Of a stretch of DNA of 64,000 nucleotides, positions 18,771-26,198 are shown in pieces (positions within the stretch are counted from its first letter, which is position 1; every line of letters starts with the position of its first letter). The position numbers and the translations under genes are program-made. Below the pieces are notes generated by a model. The model did not search any database and had not been told where the DNA came from. It saw only the letters and a program-made list of their open reading frames with translations. The DNA lies in assembly GCF_030271535.1 (NCBI RefSeq), contig NZ_JASCXJ010000017.1, positions 1 through 64,000 on the forward strand, given 5' to 3'. This stretch comes from Nocardiopsis sp. ATB16-24 (GTDB taxonomy: Bacteria; Actinomycetota; Actinomycetes; Streptosporangiales; Streptosporangiaceae).

Positions 18771-18985
18771 GCCATGTAGTGATCCCCGTCCCGGCCCCTT
18801 AGCGAATGGGGGTCATCGTCAGCACGACCTCGGACTTCTCCCGACCCGGCCAAGGATCTTCCTCCTGATCCTGTTTAGTCGAAGCCGCCTACGTCCAGAC
18901 GAGGAGGCCATCGAGACGGTGGGGGCTACGGCGTGGGGTTCTTGGAAGGTCGAGTGATGAGCCCCGAAGGGGACCGCCCCGACCT

Positions 18986-19120
18986 GTCGACATGTACCCG
19001 TGTCGACGGATCGCCCCGTCGACGAAGCGACACGTGGCTCCCGCACACGAAAAACCGCCCCCGGGGATCCCGGAGGCGGCTGGTGGCGGTGGAGGAGGGA
19101 TTTGAACCCTCGAAGGGTTG
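18986..19120. repeat. Right 135-bp direct repeat flanking the accessory island
   Basis: Counterpart of 12645-12779. It contains the intact 3' part of tRNA-Ser(CGA), its terminator and the GTCGACA/TGTCGAC hairpin. Here the CGC...GCG palindrome is broken (CGCCCCGTCGACGAAGCG), while the tRNA part is perfect, so each copy has kept a different portion intact. Confidence 0.8.
19050..19079 (-). terminator. Terminator of tRNA-Ser(CGA)
   Basis: On the minus strand, CCGCCTCCGGG and CCCGGGGGCGG form a GC-rich stem directly followed by TTTTTCG, a canonical intrinsic terminator a few nucleotides past the tRNA CCA. Confidence 0.85.
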
Positions 19121-19171
19121 CCCCTTACCCGCTTTCGAGGCGGGCGCCATCGGCCACTAGGCGACTCCACC
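19084..19171 (-). tRNA. tRNA-Ser(CGA)
   Basis: Complete class II cloverleaf on the minus strand: acceptor GGTGGAG with CTCCACC, anticodon stem CCCGC/GCGGG around CTCGAAA (anticodon CGA), long variable arm, T-arm GAGGGTTCAAATCCCTC, encoded CCA. Its 3' part is duplicated at the far side of the island. Confidence 0.96.
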
Positions 19172-19181
19172 GCGGACAACT

Positions 19182-19658
19182 CTACAGTATTCGGCGCCCT
19201 GCGAAGAACTCGCTGAGGAGACGGGCACACCGATCGGCGATCTCCTCGGGGACCAGGTCGGGCGGCACGACCTCGGGGCGGTGGTTGAGGCGGGGATCGC
19301 GCACCAGGTCCCACACCGATCCGGCCGCGCCCGCCTTGGCGTCGCGGGCGCCGTAGACCACCCGGTCCACCCGGGAGAGCACCACCGCGCCCGCGCACAT
19401 CGTGCAGGGTTCGAGCGTCACCACCAGGGTGCACCCGTCCAACCGCCACTCACCACGTCGGCGGGCGGCGGCCCGTAGCGCGAGCACCTCGGCGTGCGCG
19501 GTGGGGTCGCCCGTCGCCTCGCGCTCGTTGCGTCCCCTGCCCAGGACGGTGCCGTCGGAGTCCAGCACCACGGCGCCCACCGGTACGTCGCCCGTCTCCA
19601 GGGCGCGCTCGCCCTCGGCGATCGCCTCGCGCAGCGCCGCTTCGAGATCCTTGGTCAC
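19182..19658 (-). CDS. tadA: tRNA-specific adenosine-34 deaminase
   Basis: 158 residues. TadA converts A34 to inosine in the wobble position of tRNA-Arg(ACG). The zinc/catalytic motifs HAEVLAL (His and proton-shuttling Glu) and EPCTMCAGA (two Cys) are present, along with NEREATGDPTAHAE. Length is typical. The GTG start overlaps the stop of the upstream gene (GTGA), so it is coupled to the deaminase-associated protein. It ends 10 bp from tRNA-Ser(CGA). Confidence 0.95.
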   Translation of the reverse strand: MTKDLEAALREAIAEGERALETGDVPVGAVVLDSDGTVLGRGRNEREATGDPTAHAEVLALRAAARRRGEWRLDGCTLVVTLEPCTMCAGAVVLSRVDRVVYGARDAKAGAAGSVWDLVRDPRLNHRPEVVPPDLVPEEIADRCARLLSEFFAGRRIL

Positions 19659-20143
19659 AGCCGCATGCCGTCGAGGAGGTCACCGAAGCCCGCGCGTTCG
19701 GCGACCACGGCGAGGACGTCGCCCGGCAGGACTCCCCCTCCCACCGACAGCGAGCGCAGTTCGTCCTCGGGCATCCCCAGGTCGGTGAGCAGGTCGCCGT
19801 CGCCGTCGGGCACCGGATCGGGGCGGGTACCCGCGCCGTCGGAAGGGGCGGCGGCCCCCAGCCCTCCGGCCTCGGAGAGCACGGAGGCCAACGGATGGTC
19901 GTGTACCACGCGTGCGTCGGAGAGGTACACGCGCGGTTCCTCCCCGTCGTCACCGGCGCGGACGATGGCGAACCACTCGTCGTCCGCCTCCACGAGCAGA
20001 AGGGAGAGGTCGCTGCCCCGGTCGGCCGCGAAGTCGAGCATCAGGTCGGTGACGTCATCGATGACTTCCACGTCGCCGAGTTCGAGCTCGGTTCCCCGCC
20101 ATGTCTTCCCGTGGGGAGCGAAGACAGCTGCGAAGGTCGACAC
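19655..20143 (-). CDS. tRNA adenosine deaminase-associated protein
   Basis: 162 residues of an actinobacterial family regularly found upstream of tadA. An alpha/beta N-terminal part (MSTFAAVFAPHGKTWRGTEL, then EWFAIVRAGDDGEEPRVYLS) is followed by an acidic linker and a C-terminal helical segment ([20 protein letters not shown]). No catalytic residues are apparent. Coupling to tadA by overlapping stop and start suggests a partner or accessory role, not established biochemically. AGGAGAG precedes the GTG start. Confidence 0.85.
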   Translation of the reverse strand: MSTFAAVFAPHGKTWRGTELELGDVEVIDDVTDLMLDFAADRGSDLSLLLVEADDEWFAIVRAGDDGEEPRVYLSDARVVHDHPLASVLSEAGGLGAAAPSDGAGTRPDPVPDGDGDLLTDLGMPEDELRSLSVGGGVLPGDVLAVVAERAGFGDLLDGMRL

Positions 20144-20188
20144 CGCGTGCTCTCCTGTTCGCCGGGATGCTGTTACTCCTGCTGGTCC

Positions 20189-20689
20189 TTACCCCATACT
20201 GTCAAGTACACGCTGAAAGGCCTGGGCGAATCCCAGCCGCTCGGACACGCTGGCCAACACCTCGTCCGGGTACAGGTCCAGGTCGCCCGCCAGCGCTCCC
20301 AACTCCATCTCGTCCAATCCCAGATCGGCCACGATGGACAGGTCGCCCGCGGGAAGCACCTGGTCCAGTTCGTCGTCGTACGGCAGGTCGATGTCCAGGT
20401 AGTCCAGGACGTCCCGGGCCACCTGCCAGTCCACGGACGCGGTCACGTCGGAGAGGAAGACGGAGACCTCACCGCCATAGACCCGCACGATGATGAAGAA
20501 GTCGTCGCCCACCGAGACCAGGCCGAGGGAACCGCTGATGCTCGGTTGCTGACGCAGTGCGTGGATCAGACCCTTGAGATCGTGCGTCAGGGTCACGGGC
20601 AGTAGATCGACGTCCCAGTGGTCCTCTTCCCTGTACGCGATCGCAGCGAAGTCGCCCGAGCCGTCGTCACCTTGATCGAGCACTGTCAT
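20189..20689 (-). CDS. tRNA adenosine deaminase-associated protein, divergent paralogue
   Basis: About 166 residues, related in layout to the next gene downstream: a beta-rich first half with DDFFIIVRVYGGEVSVFLSD (compare EWFAIVRAGDDGEEPRVYLS) and a C-terminal LGLDEMELGALAGDLDLYPD matching LGMPEDELRSL. It is acidic throughout. The ATG at 20689 is chosen over the GTG at 20695, since the only weak ribosome site (GGGG) is too close to the latter. The 45-bp gap to the following gene suggests one operon with tadA. The role of two copies is unknown. Confidence 0.78.
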   Translation of the reverse strand: MTVLDQGDDGSGDFAAIAYREEDHWDVDLLPVTLTHDLKGLIHALRQQPSISGSLGLVSVGDDFFIIVRVYGGEVSVFLSDVTASVDWQVARDVLDYLDIDLPYDDELDQVLPAGDLSIVADLGLDEMELGALAGDLDLYPDEVLASVSERLGFAQAFQRVLDSMG

Positions 20690-21008
20690 CGTCACCCCAA
20701 CCCGGCCGGTGTATCAGTGCGGACGAAGGTACCCCGGATCGCCCGTGCGAGTGCCATGGTAACGATCACTCCGGCACCGCTGCGGCCCTCGGTCCGTGTA
20801 AGTCCGGACCACGCTCTCATGAGAACGTGGTCCGCGCTCCCCCGAGGTGTCACGGCGGATCATGGAAGGCCGTCGGTCGGTGCACGCTTCTTTCCCAGGG
20901 CGGAGGGCCGACTCGCGGGGCGCCGGTCCGGTCGACGCGCACAGTTAGACTCGGGCTGCCCTCCTTCCCCATCACCACCCCGTCATCCCAGCTCAACCGG
21001 AGAACGTT
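20690..21008. other. Gene-free region between divergent tadA-associated gene and upp
   Basis: About 320 bp that must hold the two divergent promoters. I see a short inverted repeat, CCACGCTCTCATGAGAACGTGG (20811-20832, arms CCACG/CGTGG plus CTCATGAG at its centre), but no further recognisable element. Confidence 0.4.
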
Positions 21009-21662
21009 TTGGAAACCCTGGTCGTCGACCACCCCCTGGTCGCGCACAAACTGACCGCCCTGCGCGACGTGCGGACCGACTCACCTACCTTCCGACGCCT
21101 GACCGACGAGTTGGTGACCCTGCTCACCTACGAGGCGACCAGGGACGTTCGAGTGACGGACGTCACCATCCGAACGCCGCTCATGGAGACCACCGGAACG
21201 CAGTTGTCGCGTCCCACACCCCTTGTGGTGCCGATCCTGCGCGCGGGCCTTGGCATGCTCGACGGGATGACCAGGCTCCTGCCCACCGCAGAGGTCGGCT
21301 TCCTCGGCATGGCCCGGGACGAGAGGACCCTACAGCCCGCCACCTACGCCGACCGGTTGCCACAGGACCTGTCCGGCCGCCAGTGCTACGTGCTCGACCC
21401 GATGCTGGCCACCGGCGGCACCCTGGCCGCGGCGCTCAAGCTCCTGGTCGAGCGGGGCGCCGACCACATCACCGCGATCTGTCTGCTGGCCGCGCCCGAG
21501 GGCCTGGCCTCCGTGGAACGAAAGCTGACCGAAACCCTGAGCCCCGACCACGGAGCCACCCTGCGCGTGGTGACGGCCGCGATGGACGAGAGGCTCGACG
21601 AGAACGGCTTCATCCTTCCGGGGCTGGGAGACGCGGGCGACCGCCTGTACGGCTGCTCCTGA
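21009..21662 (+). CDS. upp: Uracil phosphoribosyltransferase
   Basis: 217 residues. It makes UMP from uracil and PRPP for pyrimidine salvage. The PRPP loop DPMLATGGT begins near residue 130, with the uracil-binding end [16 protein letters not shown] and the N-terminal [17 protein letters not shown] typical of Upp. TTG start with CGGAG upstream. Stand-alone gene ending in a strong terminator. Confidence 0.96.
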   Translation: METLVVDHPLVAHKLTALRDVRTDSPTFRRLTDELVTLLTYEATRDVRVTDVTIRTPLMETTGTQLSRPTPLVVPILRAGLGMLDGMTRLLPTAEVGFLGMARDERTLQPATYADRLPQDLSGRQCYVLDPMLATGGTLAAALKLLVERGADHITAICLLAAPEGLASVERKLTETLSPDHGATLRVVTAAMDERLDENGFILPGLGDAGDRLYGCS

Positions 21663-21676
21663 CTCGTCTCCGCTCC

Positions 21677-21709
21677 AGCGCCCTTCGGATCACCGGATGG
21701 GCGCTTTTT
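21677..21709 (+). terminator. Intrinsic terminator of upp
   Basis: AGCGCCC pairs with GGGCGCT around a 15-nt loop and is followed by TTTTC, 15 nt after the stop. Confidence 0.85.
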
Positions 21710-22020
21710 CGGCTCTTTTTGAGAGAGCATGAATGAATGTCCGAAAAGCGGGCATGCCCTCCGTGTCATTGACGTCTCCCCAGGTGGGCGGCGAAGTCCG
21801 GAGCAAGACGCATTCGTTTTGAGACTGGAACGTAACAGACAGAAGTGATCATGGTTCCTGACCACCCGTAACGGGGAGACCTGCCGAACCAAAACCTCCA
21901 CCTGGAGTTCACCGGGCCGGCCGCGCGCTTTCCGTCACGGTCTCCACGCCACCCTCTCGCCATTACCGAAAGACCCCGAGCGAACACCCAGAGCAACGCC
22001 CGCAGTCCCCAAGGAGTGAG
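21710..22020. other. Gene-free region upstream of the three-helix-bundle protein
   Basis: No gene, RNA or clear repeat recognised. The part around 21805-21860 is comparatively AT-rich and may hold the promoter for the gene at 22021. Confidence 0.4.
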
Positions 22021-22254
22021 ATGCCCCAGTCCCCCTCCCACTCGACCACCCGCGACTCTCGCTTCGACCCCGTCCTGGAACGGCTGTCCACCGAGTTCTC
22101 CGGCGTACACCACCAGGCCACCATCAGCCGGTGCGTCGAGGCCGCCAGACACGGCGCGGAGGACGTCACCGGCCGAGCCACGCCCGACCTCGTCGAACGG
22201 ATCGCCCGCCAGCACCTCCAGGTACTGGCGATGGCCTTCGCCGAGAACGCCTAG
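22021..22254 (+). CDS. Small protein resembling three-helix-bundle dimerisation domains
   Basis: 77 residues, AAGGAG 6 nt before the ATG. The pattern RFDPVLERLSTEFSGVHHQA, ISRCVEAARHGAEDV and PDLVERIARQHLQVLA resembles the helical N-terminal dimerisation domain found on some actinobacterial arsenate-reductase-like phosphatases, here as a free-standing protein. No catalytic domain follows. The partner and role are unknown. The next gene begins 430 bp later. Confidence 0.65.
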   Translation: MPQSPSHSTTRDSRFDPVLERLSTEFSGVHHQATISRCVEAARHGAEDVTGRATPDLVERIARQHLQVLAMAFAENA

Positions 22255-22687
22255 GAGCCGTCCGGCGGGGTTCCCGAGGAGCCGCAGGCGGGTCGGCCGA
22301 CCATGAGCCGACCCCCCGGTGTCCCGACGCCTCCCCTCTGTCTGTGAGATTCCCGAGAGGGCGAGGTCCGAGGAGGTCACCGCCGTGAAGTCGGACCGAC
22401 TCGGGGTTTTCGGACCGTCCGCCTCCGGCAACGGGGCTGGGGCTTAAGAAACCTCCGCTTATATTTGCTTATGTCCCAAATGCCCTGACCTGGCCTGGGA
22501 CGGAATCGTATTCCGGACCACCAGTCACTGGGTTACCAACACCACCGGAACCGGACAGAGTCCGCAAGAAAGGAAGGCCGGTCATACCGCCACGCCGAGG
22601 GTGCACCCCAGGCTTTACGGGCATGATGGTCAGTGCGAGAATCACTTCTGGGTCGGTGGGTCAGGTGGATTCCAAAGGGAGTCAGTC
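22255..22687. other. Gene-free region with AT-rich promoter-like patch
   Basis: Near 22440-22490 an AT-rich stretch (GCTTAAGAAACC, then GCTTATATTTGCTTATGTCC) stands out in GC-rich surroundings. It probably contains the promoter for the small membrane protein at 22688. Nothing else was recognised. Confidence 0.4.
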
Positions 22688-22852
22688 GTGGCGAAGTTGA
22701 AAAAATGGGGCGGCTACGCGCTCATCGGTTTCGTGGCGTTCTATCTGCTCACGCAACCGGAAAGCGCCGCCGGGGTGATCCAGAGTGCACTGGGCGGTCT
22801 GATGGGTGGCGCGGAGTCGATGTCCCGCTTCGTCAACGCACTGCTGCCGTAG
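22688..22852 (+). CDS. Small single-pass membrane protein
   Basis: 54 residues from a GTG with GGGAG upstream: a basic start (VAKLKKWGG), one membrane helix (YALIGFVAFYLLTQP), then a helical amphipathic tail (AAGVIQSALGGLMGGAESM). It precedes the PH-domain membrane protein by 18 bp on the same strand, implying an operon. No function known; similar tiny ORFs precede PH-domain genes in related genera as far as I recall. Confidence 0.7.
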   Translation: MAKLKKWGGYALIGFVAFYLLTQPESAAGVIQSALGGLMGGAESMSRFVNALLP

Positions 22853-22870
22853 TAGGGATGGTCTGGTGCC

Positions 22871-23380
22871 ATGCGGCTCGTAGCGTCGAGTAACAGCGCT
22901 CCAGCTTCGGTCAACCGGTATCTCCTGCCGCACGAGCAGGACGTGGTGACCATCCGACGGCATCCGGCGGTCCTGATCGGACCGGTCGGAGCGGTGCTGG
23001 GCGCGCTGGTCGTCGCGGGGATCCTGAGCAACACCGCCATCGCGGACAACACGGCCGCCCTGGCCATCATCTGGTGGCTGTGGTTGCTGGTGCTGGTGTG
23101 GTTCGTCTGGCAGGTCGCGGAGTGGTCGGTGGACTACTTCGTCATCACCTCGGCACGGCTCCTGCTGACCACCGGTCTGATCACCCGGCAGGTGAACATG
23201 ATGCCACTCGGCAAGGTCACCGACATGAGGTTCGAGCGCACCCTGATGGGGCGCTTCCTCGGCTACGGGACCTTCGTCATGGAATCGGCCGGTCAGGACC
23301 AGGCGTTGAGCAAGATCTCGTTCATTCCGTACCCGGAGCAGCTCTACCTGGAAGTCGTGGGGCTGATCTTCAAGGAGTGA
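22871..23380 (+). CDS. Membrane-anchored bacterial PH-domain protein
   Basis: 169 residues. N-terminal LLPHEQDVVTIRRHPAVL leads into two membrane helices (IGPVGAVLGALVVAGIL and IIWWLWLLVLVWFVW) and then a YdbT/bPH2-type PH domain: YFVITSARLLLTTGLITRQV, MPLGKVTDMRFER and YGTFVMESAGQDQALSKISF. Such proteins are small membrane scaffolds of uncertain function. Ribosome site is weak (GGGATGG). A strong terminator follows. Confidence 0.88.
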   Translation: MRLVASSNSAPASVNRYLLPHEQDVVTIRRHPAVLIGPVGAVLGALVVAGILSNTAIADNTAALAIIWWLWLLVLVWFVWQVAEWSVDYFVITSARLLLTTGLITRQVNMMPLGKVTDMRFERTLMGRFLGYGTFVMESAGQDQALSKISFIPYPEQLYLEVVGLIFKE

Positions 23381-23410
23381 CACGGCCGTACGACGCCGGC
23401 ACAGAACTCG

Positions 23411-23437
23411 GGCACCCGCCGTCGTGGCGGGTGCCTT
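23411..23437 (+). terminator. Terminator after the PH-domain gene
   Basis: Perfect ten-pair stem GGCACCCGCC / GGCGGGTGCC with a five-base loop, followed by TTCGCC. The remaining part of 23440-23688 shows only a small AACCC/GGGTT hairpin near 23639-23660. Confidence 0.8.
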
Positions 23438-23688
23438 CGCCTGTTCTCGGACCGGGAGCCCCGCCACCGGAGAATCGGGGGCGAGGAGCACACGGGAGGC
23501 CACCGATTCCCAATGTGTTCATCTTCTGTTCACCTTGCCCCGAAGACACACCTCTCTACCCTCATCATCGGTGACGTATTCATCACCCAGAGTACCGGCA
23601 GCTCACATCAACCCCCTCTGAACTGCGAAAACAAGAGAACCCCGGATGCTACCCAGGGTTTCCGTGACGCAACTCTCCGAAAGAGAAG

Positions 23689-23718
23689 TTGACTCCAAGG
23701 TGAACATCGGGTTAACTT
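23689..23718 (+). promoter_or_regulatory. Sigma-70-like promoter for the 76-residue protein gene
   Basis: TTGACT, 17-18 bp, TTAACT/TAACTT in an AT-rich stretch about 35 bp before the ATG at 23751. Confidence 0.6.
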
Positions 23719-23750
23719 AGGTCATCTGAGACGGGAAAGAGGAGGGCTTC

Positions 23751-23981
23751 ATGGCGCATAGGACGGATCGTGCCCCCAGGCCCGCCCACTCCGTCACGAC
23801 CCGTCGGCGCATCCGCACCTCGGCCGAGACCCGCCGCCTCTCCGGACTTCCGCTTGAGCCGGCCCCTGTCCCGCAGCCGCGTGAGGACGCCGACGCCATC
23901 GCTTCCGAGCACCCCATCATGCACTGGGTGCTGGTCACTGACGAGAATGGGCGCAGCCGCCCCGAGGCACGCTGGCTCTGA
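23751..23981 (+). CDS. Small basic protein of unknown function
   Basis: 76 residues behind a strong GAGGAGGG site and a good promoter. The N-terminal half is Arg/Pro rich (RTDRAPRPAHSVTTRRRIRT); the C-terminal end HPIMHWVLVTDENGRSRPEA is the most protein-like part. No signal peptide or membrane segment. It is flanked by its own promoter and terminator, so it is a single-gene unit. Family not recognised. Confidence 0.6.
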   Translation: MAHRTDRAPRPAHSVTTRRRIRTSAETRRLSGLPLEPAPVPQPREDADAIASEHPIMHWVLVTDENGRSRPEARWL

Positions 23982-24004
23982 CTCTGAGCCGGATCGCGCT
24001 TCCT

Positions 24005-24037
24005 GTGGGCCCCCGCCGGTGGACGGCGGGGGCCCAC
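24005..24037 (+). terminator. Hairpin terminator after the 76-residue protein gene
   Basis: Thirteen-pair perfect stem GTGGGCCCCCGCC / GGCGGGGGCCCAC with a seven-base loop, no U-tract. Confidence 0.7.
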
Positions 24038-24161
24038 GGTCTTCGCCCAGGCACCACGGCGACGCTTCGTCGACAAGACGCTTCGGTGCGAAGAGCCGTC
24101 CGTACGTCCTCAACACGTCTCCCCCGTACCGGGAACGACGTCCTCTCCCGCCGGAACTCCC

Positions 24162-24191
24162 TTGACGTCTTCCTCGGGACGAACGTAACGT
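24162..24191 (+). promoter_or_regulatory. Promoter of the ABC-F leader transcript
   Basis: TTGACG and, 18 bp on, TAACGT. The expected transcription start falls at or next to the ATG at 24199, so the leader peptide is probably read from a leaderless mRNA end. Confidence 0.5.
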
Positions 24192-24198
24192 CGCTCTC

Positions 24199-24222
24199 AT
24201 GAGGCTCTACTTCTTCCTGTAG
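24199..24222 (+). CDS. Putative heptapeptide leader of the ABC-F gene
   Basis: ATG-initiated seven-codon ORF MRLYFFL ending in TAG, placed exactly where a transcript from the upstream promoter should begin. Short leaders that stall drug-bound ribosomes often control ribosome-protection genes by attenuation. Here it precedes alternative hairpins and an ABC-F gene. Translation is inferred, not shown. Confidence 0.45.
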   Translation: MRLYFFL

Positions 24223-24283
24223 CCGCGCACCGGACACCGCGTCGAGTACGCCGCCGGCGCTTTTCGCGTCGTACAGCGGGCGC

Positions 24284-24346
24284 TCCGCGGGGTCCCACCG
24301 CGATCGACCGCGGAAGGCCTCACCGTTTCCTTCGCGGGCCCGTTTC
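24284..24346 (+). promoter_or_regulatory. Candidate attenuator with mutually exclusive hairpins
   Basis: Segment 2 (CCGCGGAAGG, 24308-24317) can pair with segment 1 (TCCGCGG, 24284-24290) or with segment 3 (CCTTCGCGG, 24329-24337, one bulge). The segment 2-3 hairpin runs into GCCCGTTTCTCG, which could act as a terminator. This is the expected logic of ribosome-mediated attenuation downstream of the leader peptide. Confidence 0.4.
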
Positions 24347-24437
24347 TCGTAGCGGTCCCCGTCCGAAATCCCATGACGCAGGTACTCCGCCGTCGGTCCG
24401 TGATCTTTTCCCTACCGCATACCAAGGAGGTGCGTCC

Positions 24438-26090
24438 ATGCTCGCGGCCCGGGTACGAGCGCAGTCCCAGCTCACTTTCCACGAGGTCACCAAACGTTAC
24501 GGCGACCACACCGTGTTCGACCGTGTCAGCCTCACCATCGGTCCCGGTGAGCGCGTCGGAGTCATCGGAGACAACGGCTCGGGCAAGAGCACGCTGTTAC
24601 ACCTGATCGCCGGGAAGGAGACCGCCGACAACGGAGAGGTCGTGGTCAGGGCGCCGGGAGGCACGGGTCACCTGCCACAGACCCTCGAAGGCTCCGGTCC
24701 GCGGATCGGCACCGTGGGCGAGGCGATCGACTCCGCTCTGGCCGTCCTGCGTCGGATGGAGGCACGCCTGCATCAGGTCGAGGCGACCCTGGGGTCGGCC
24801 ACCGCGGAGGAACTGGACGCCTATGGCGACCTGCTCTCGGAGTTCGAGGCGTGTGGCGGCTACGACGCCGACGCCCGGGTCGACGCCGGTCTGCACGGTC
24901 TTGGGCTACCCGGACTGGAAAGAGACCGCCCCTTGCGCACGCTCTCGGGAGGGGAACGCTCGCGGCTGGCACTGGCGGCGATGTTGGCCGCCTCGCCCGA
25001 GCTGCTCCTGTTGGACGAGCCCACCAACGACCTGGACGACCGCGCGGTCTCCTGGTTGGAGGATCGGCTCCGCCGGCATCGGGGCACGGTCGTGGCCGTC
25101 ACCCACGACAGGGCCTTCCTGGCCAACGTGACCGACACCGTCCTGGAGGTCGATCACGAACTCCGTCGTGTCCACCGGTACGGCAACGGGTACGGCGGTT
25201 TCCTGGCGGCGAAGGCCGCGGCACGGGAGCGTCGGGTCCGCGAGTACCAGGAGTGGAGAGCCGATCTGGACCGTCAGCGACGCCTGGTGAAGAACAACGT
25301 CCGGCGTCTGGACACCATCCCCCGCAAGATGGAGAAGGCCGCGTTCGGACACGGGGCGTTCTCGATGCGAGGGGCCGCTCACGGCGCGATGAGCCGGGTC
25401 CGTCAGGCCAAGGAACGGGCGCAACGACTGACGGAGAACCCGGTGGCGCCACCACCGGTGCCGTTACGGATGAGGGCGGAGTTCGCCGGGGCCCGAGAGA
25501 GCGACGAGGTGGCGGCCTCCCTGACCGGGGTTCGGGTCGGCGACCGGTTGGACGTTCCCGCGCTGGAGCTGGCCCAGGGCGAACGCGTCCTCGTCACCGG
25601 ACCCAACGGGGCGGGAAAGACCACCCTGCTGCGTGTGATGGCCGGCGAGACGACCCCCGACACGGGCCGGGTCCTCGTGTTCGGTCGGGTCGGTCACCTG
25701 CGTCAGGAGGAGGGGAGCTTCACCGCCGACCAGACCGTCCTGCACGCCTACGCCGCCGGGCTTCCCGGTGTGCCGGAGGACCACCGGGACGCACTGGCCT
25801 CTTCGGGACTGTTCCGGCCCTGGGAATTGGACCAGCCCGTGTCCTGCCTTTCGGTCGGACAACAGCGCAGGATCGAGGTGGCCCGTCTGACCTGCGGCGT
25901 GTACGCACTGCTCCTGCTCGACGAGCCGACCAACCATCTCTCCCCCGGGTTGGTGGAGGACCTGGAGGAGGCGTTGTCCCACTACGACGGCGCTCTGGTG
26001 ATGGTCAGCCACGACCGCGGCATCCGCAGGAGTTTCCTCGGTCGGCGCATCGAACTCCGAGAGGGCACCATCGTCGATGACTCCGAGTGA
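24438..26090 (+). CDS. ABC-F ATPase, probable antibiotic-resistance ribosome-protection protein
   Basis: 550 residues with two ABC cassettes and no membrane domain. Cassette 1: Walker A GDNGSGKST, signature LSGGERSRLALA, Walker B LLLLDEPTNDLDD. A long basic interdomain linker follows (WRADLDRQRRLVKNNVRRLD, then KMEKAAFGHGAFSMRG). Cassette 2: Walker A GPNGAGKTT, signature LSVGQQRRIEVA, Walker B LLLLDEPTNHLSP. ABC-F proteins bind the ribosomal E site; resistance types dislodge drugs bound near the peptidyl-transferase centre or exit tunnel. The perfect AAGGAGGTG site, the leader peptide and the attenuator point to inducible resistance; which drug cannot be told. Confidence 0.9.
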   Translation: MLAARVRAQSQLTFHEVTKRYGDHTVFDRVSLTIGPGERVGVIGDNGSGKSTLLHLIAGKETADNGEVVVRAPGGTGHLPQTLEGSGPRIGTVGEAIDSALAVLRRMEARLHQVEATLGSATAEELDAYGDLLSEFEACGGYDADARVDAGLHGLGLPGLERDRPLRTLSGGERSRLALAAMLAASPELLLLDEPTNDLDDRAVSWLEDRLRRHRGTVVAVTHDRAFLANVTDTVLEVDHELRRVHRYGNGYGGFLAAKAAARERRVREYQEWRADLDRQRRLVKNNVRRLDTIPRKMEKAAFGHGAFSMRGAAHGAMSRVRQAKERAQRLTENPVAPPPVPLRMRAEFAGARESDEVAASLTGVRVGDRLDVPALELAQGERVLVTGPNGAGKTTLLRVMAGETTPDTGRVLVFGRVGHLRQEEGSFTADQTVLHAYAAGLPGVPEDHRDALASSGLFRPWELDQPVSCLSVGQQRRIEVARLTCGVYALLLLDEPTNHLSPGLVEDLEEALSHYDGALVMVSHDRGIRRSFLGRRIELREGTIVDDSE

Positions 26091-26102
26091 GGACTCCTCA
26101 GC

Positions 26103-26118
26103 GATTTGTCGACAAATC
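26103..26118. repeat. 16-bp perfect palindrome GATTTGTC/GACAAATC
   Basis: Loop-free palindrome with a GTCGAC core between the convergent ABC-F and dnaB genes, 13 bp after the ABC-F stop. It is one of the GTCGAC-centred intergenic elements and may serve as a bidirectional terminator. Confidence 0.6.
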
Positions 26119-26198
26119 GGTTTGACCATAAACAGGCATCTCGACTGACCGATATAGAGGCTCACCGTGGTGGGGCGAGCCCGCCCTCGCCGGTCCGT

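Larger units (their letters stand above)
12780..18985. mobile_element. Accessory island at tRNA-Ser(CGA), probably a decayed integrative element
   Basis: About 6.2 kb lies between direct repeats that include a tRNA 3' end, the usual product of site-specific integration. Bases of roughly 13.3-15.1 kb are much richer in A+T than the rest of the window, whereas 15.6-18.7 kb is high-GC. Gene content (GntR, Nudix, HD and HTH regulators, small coupled ORFs) resembles the regulatory arm of actinomycete integrative elements such as pSAM2, whose immunity factor carries a Nudix motif. No integrase, excisionase, replication or transfer gene is visible, so it is probably immobile now. Confidence 0.55.
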
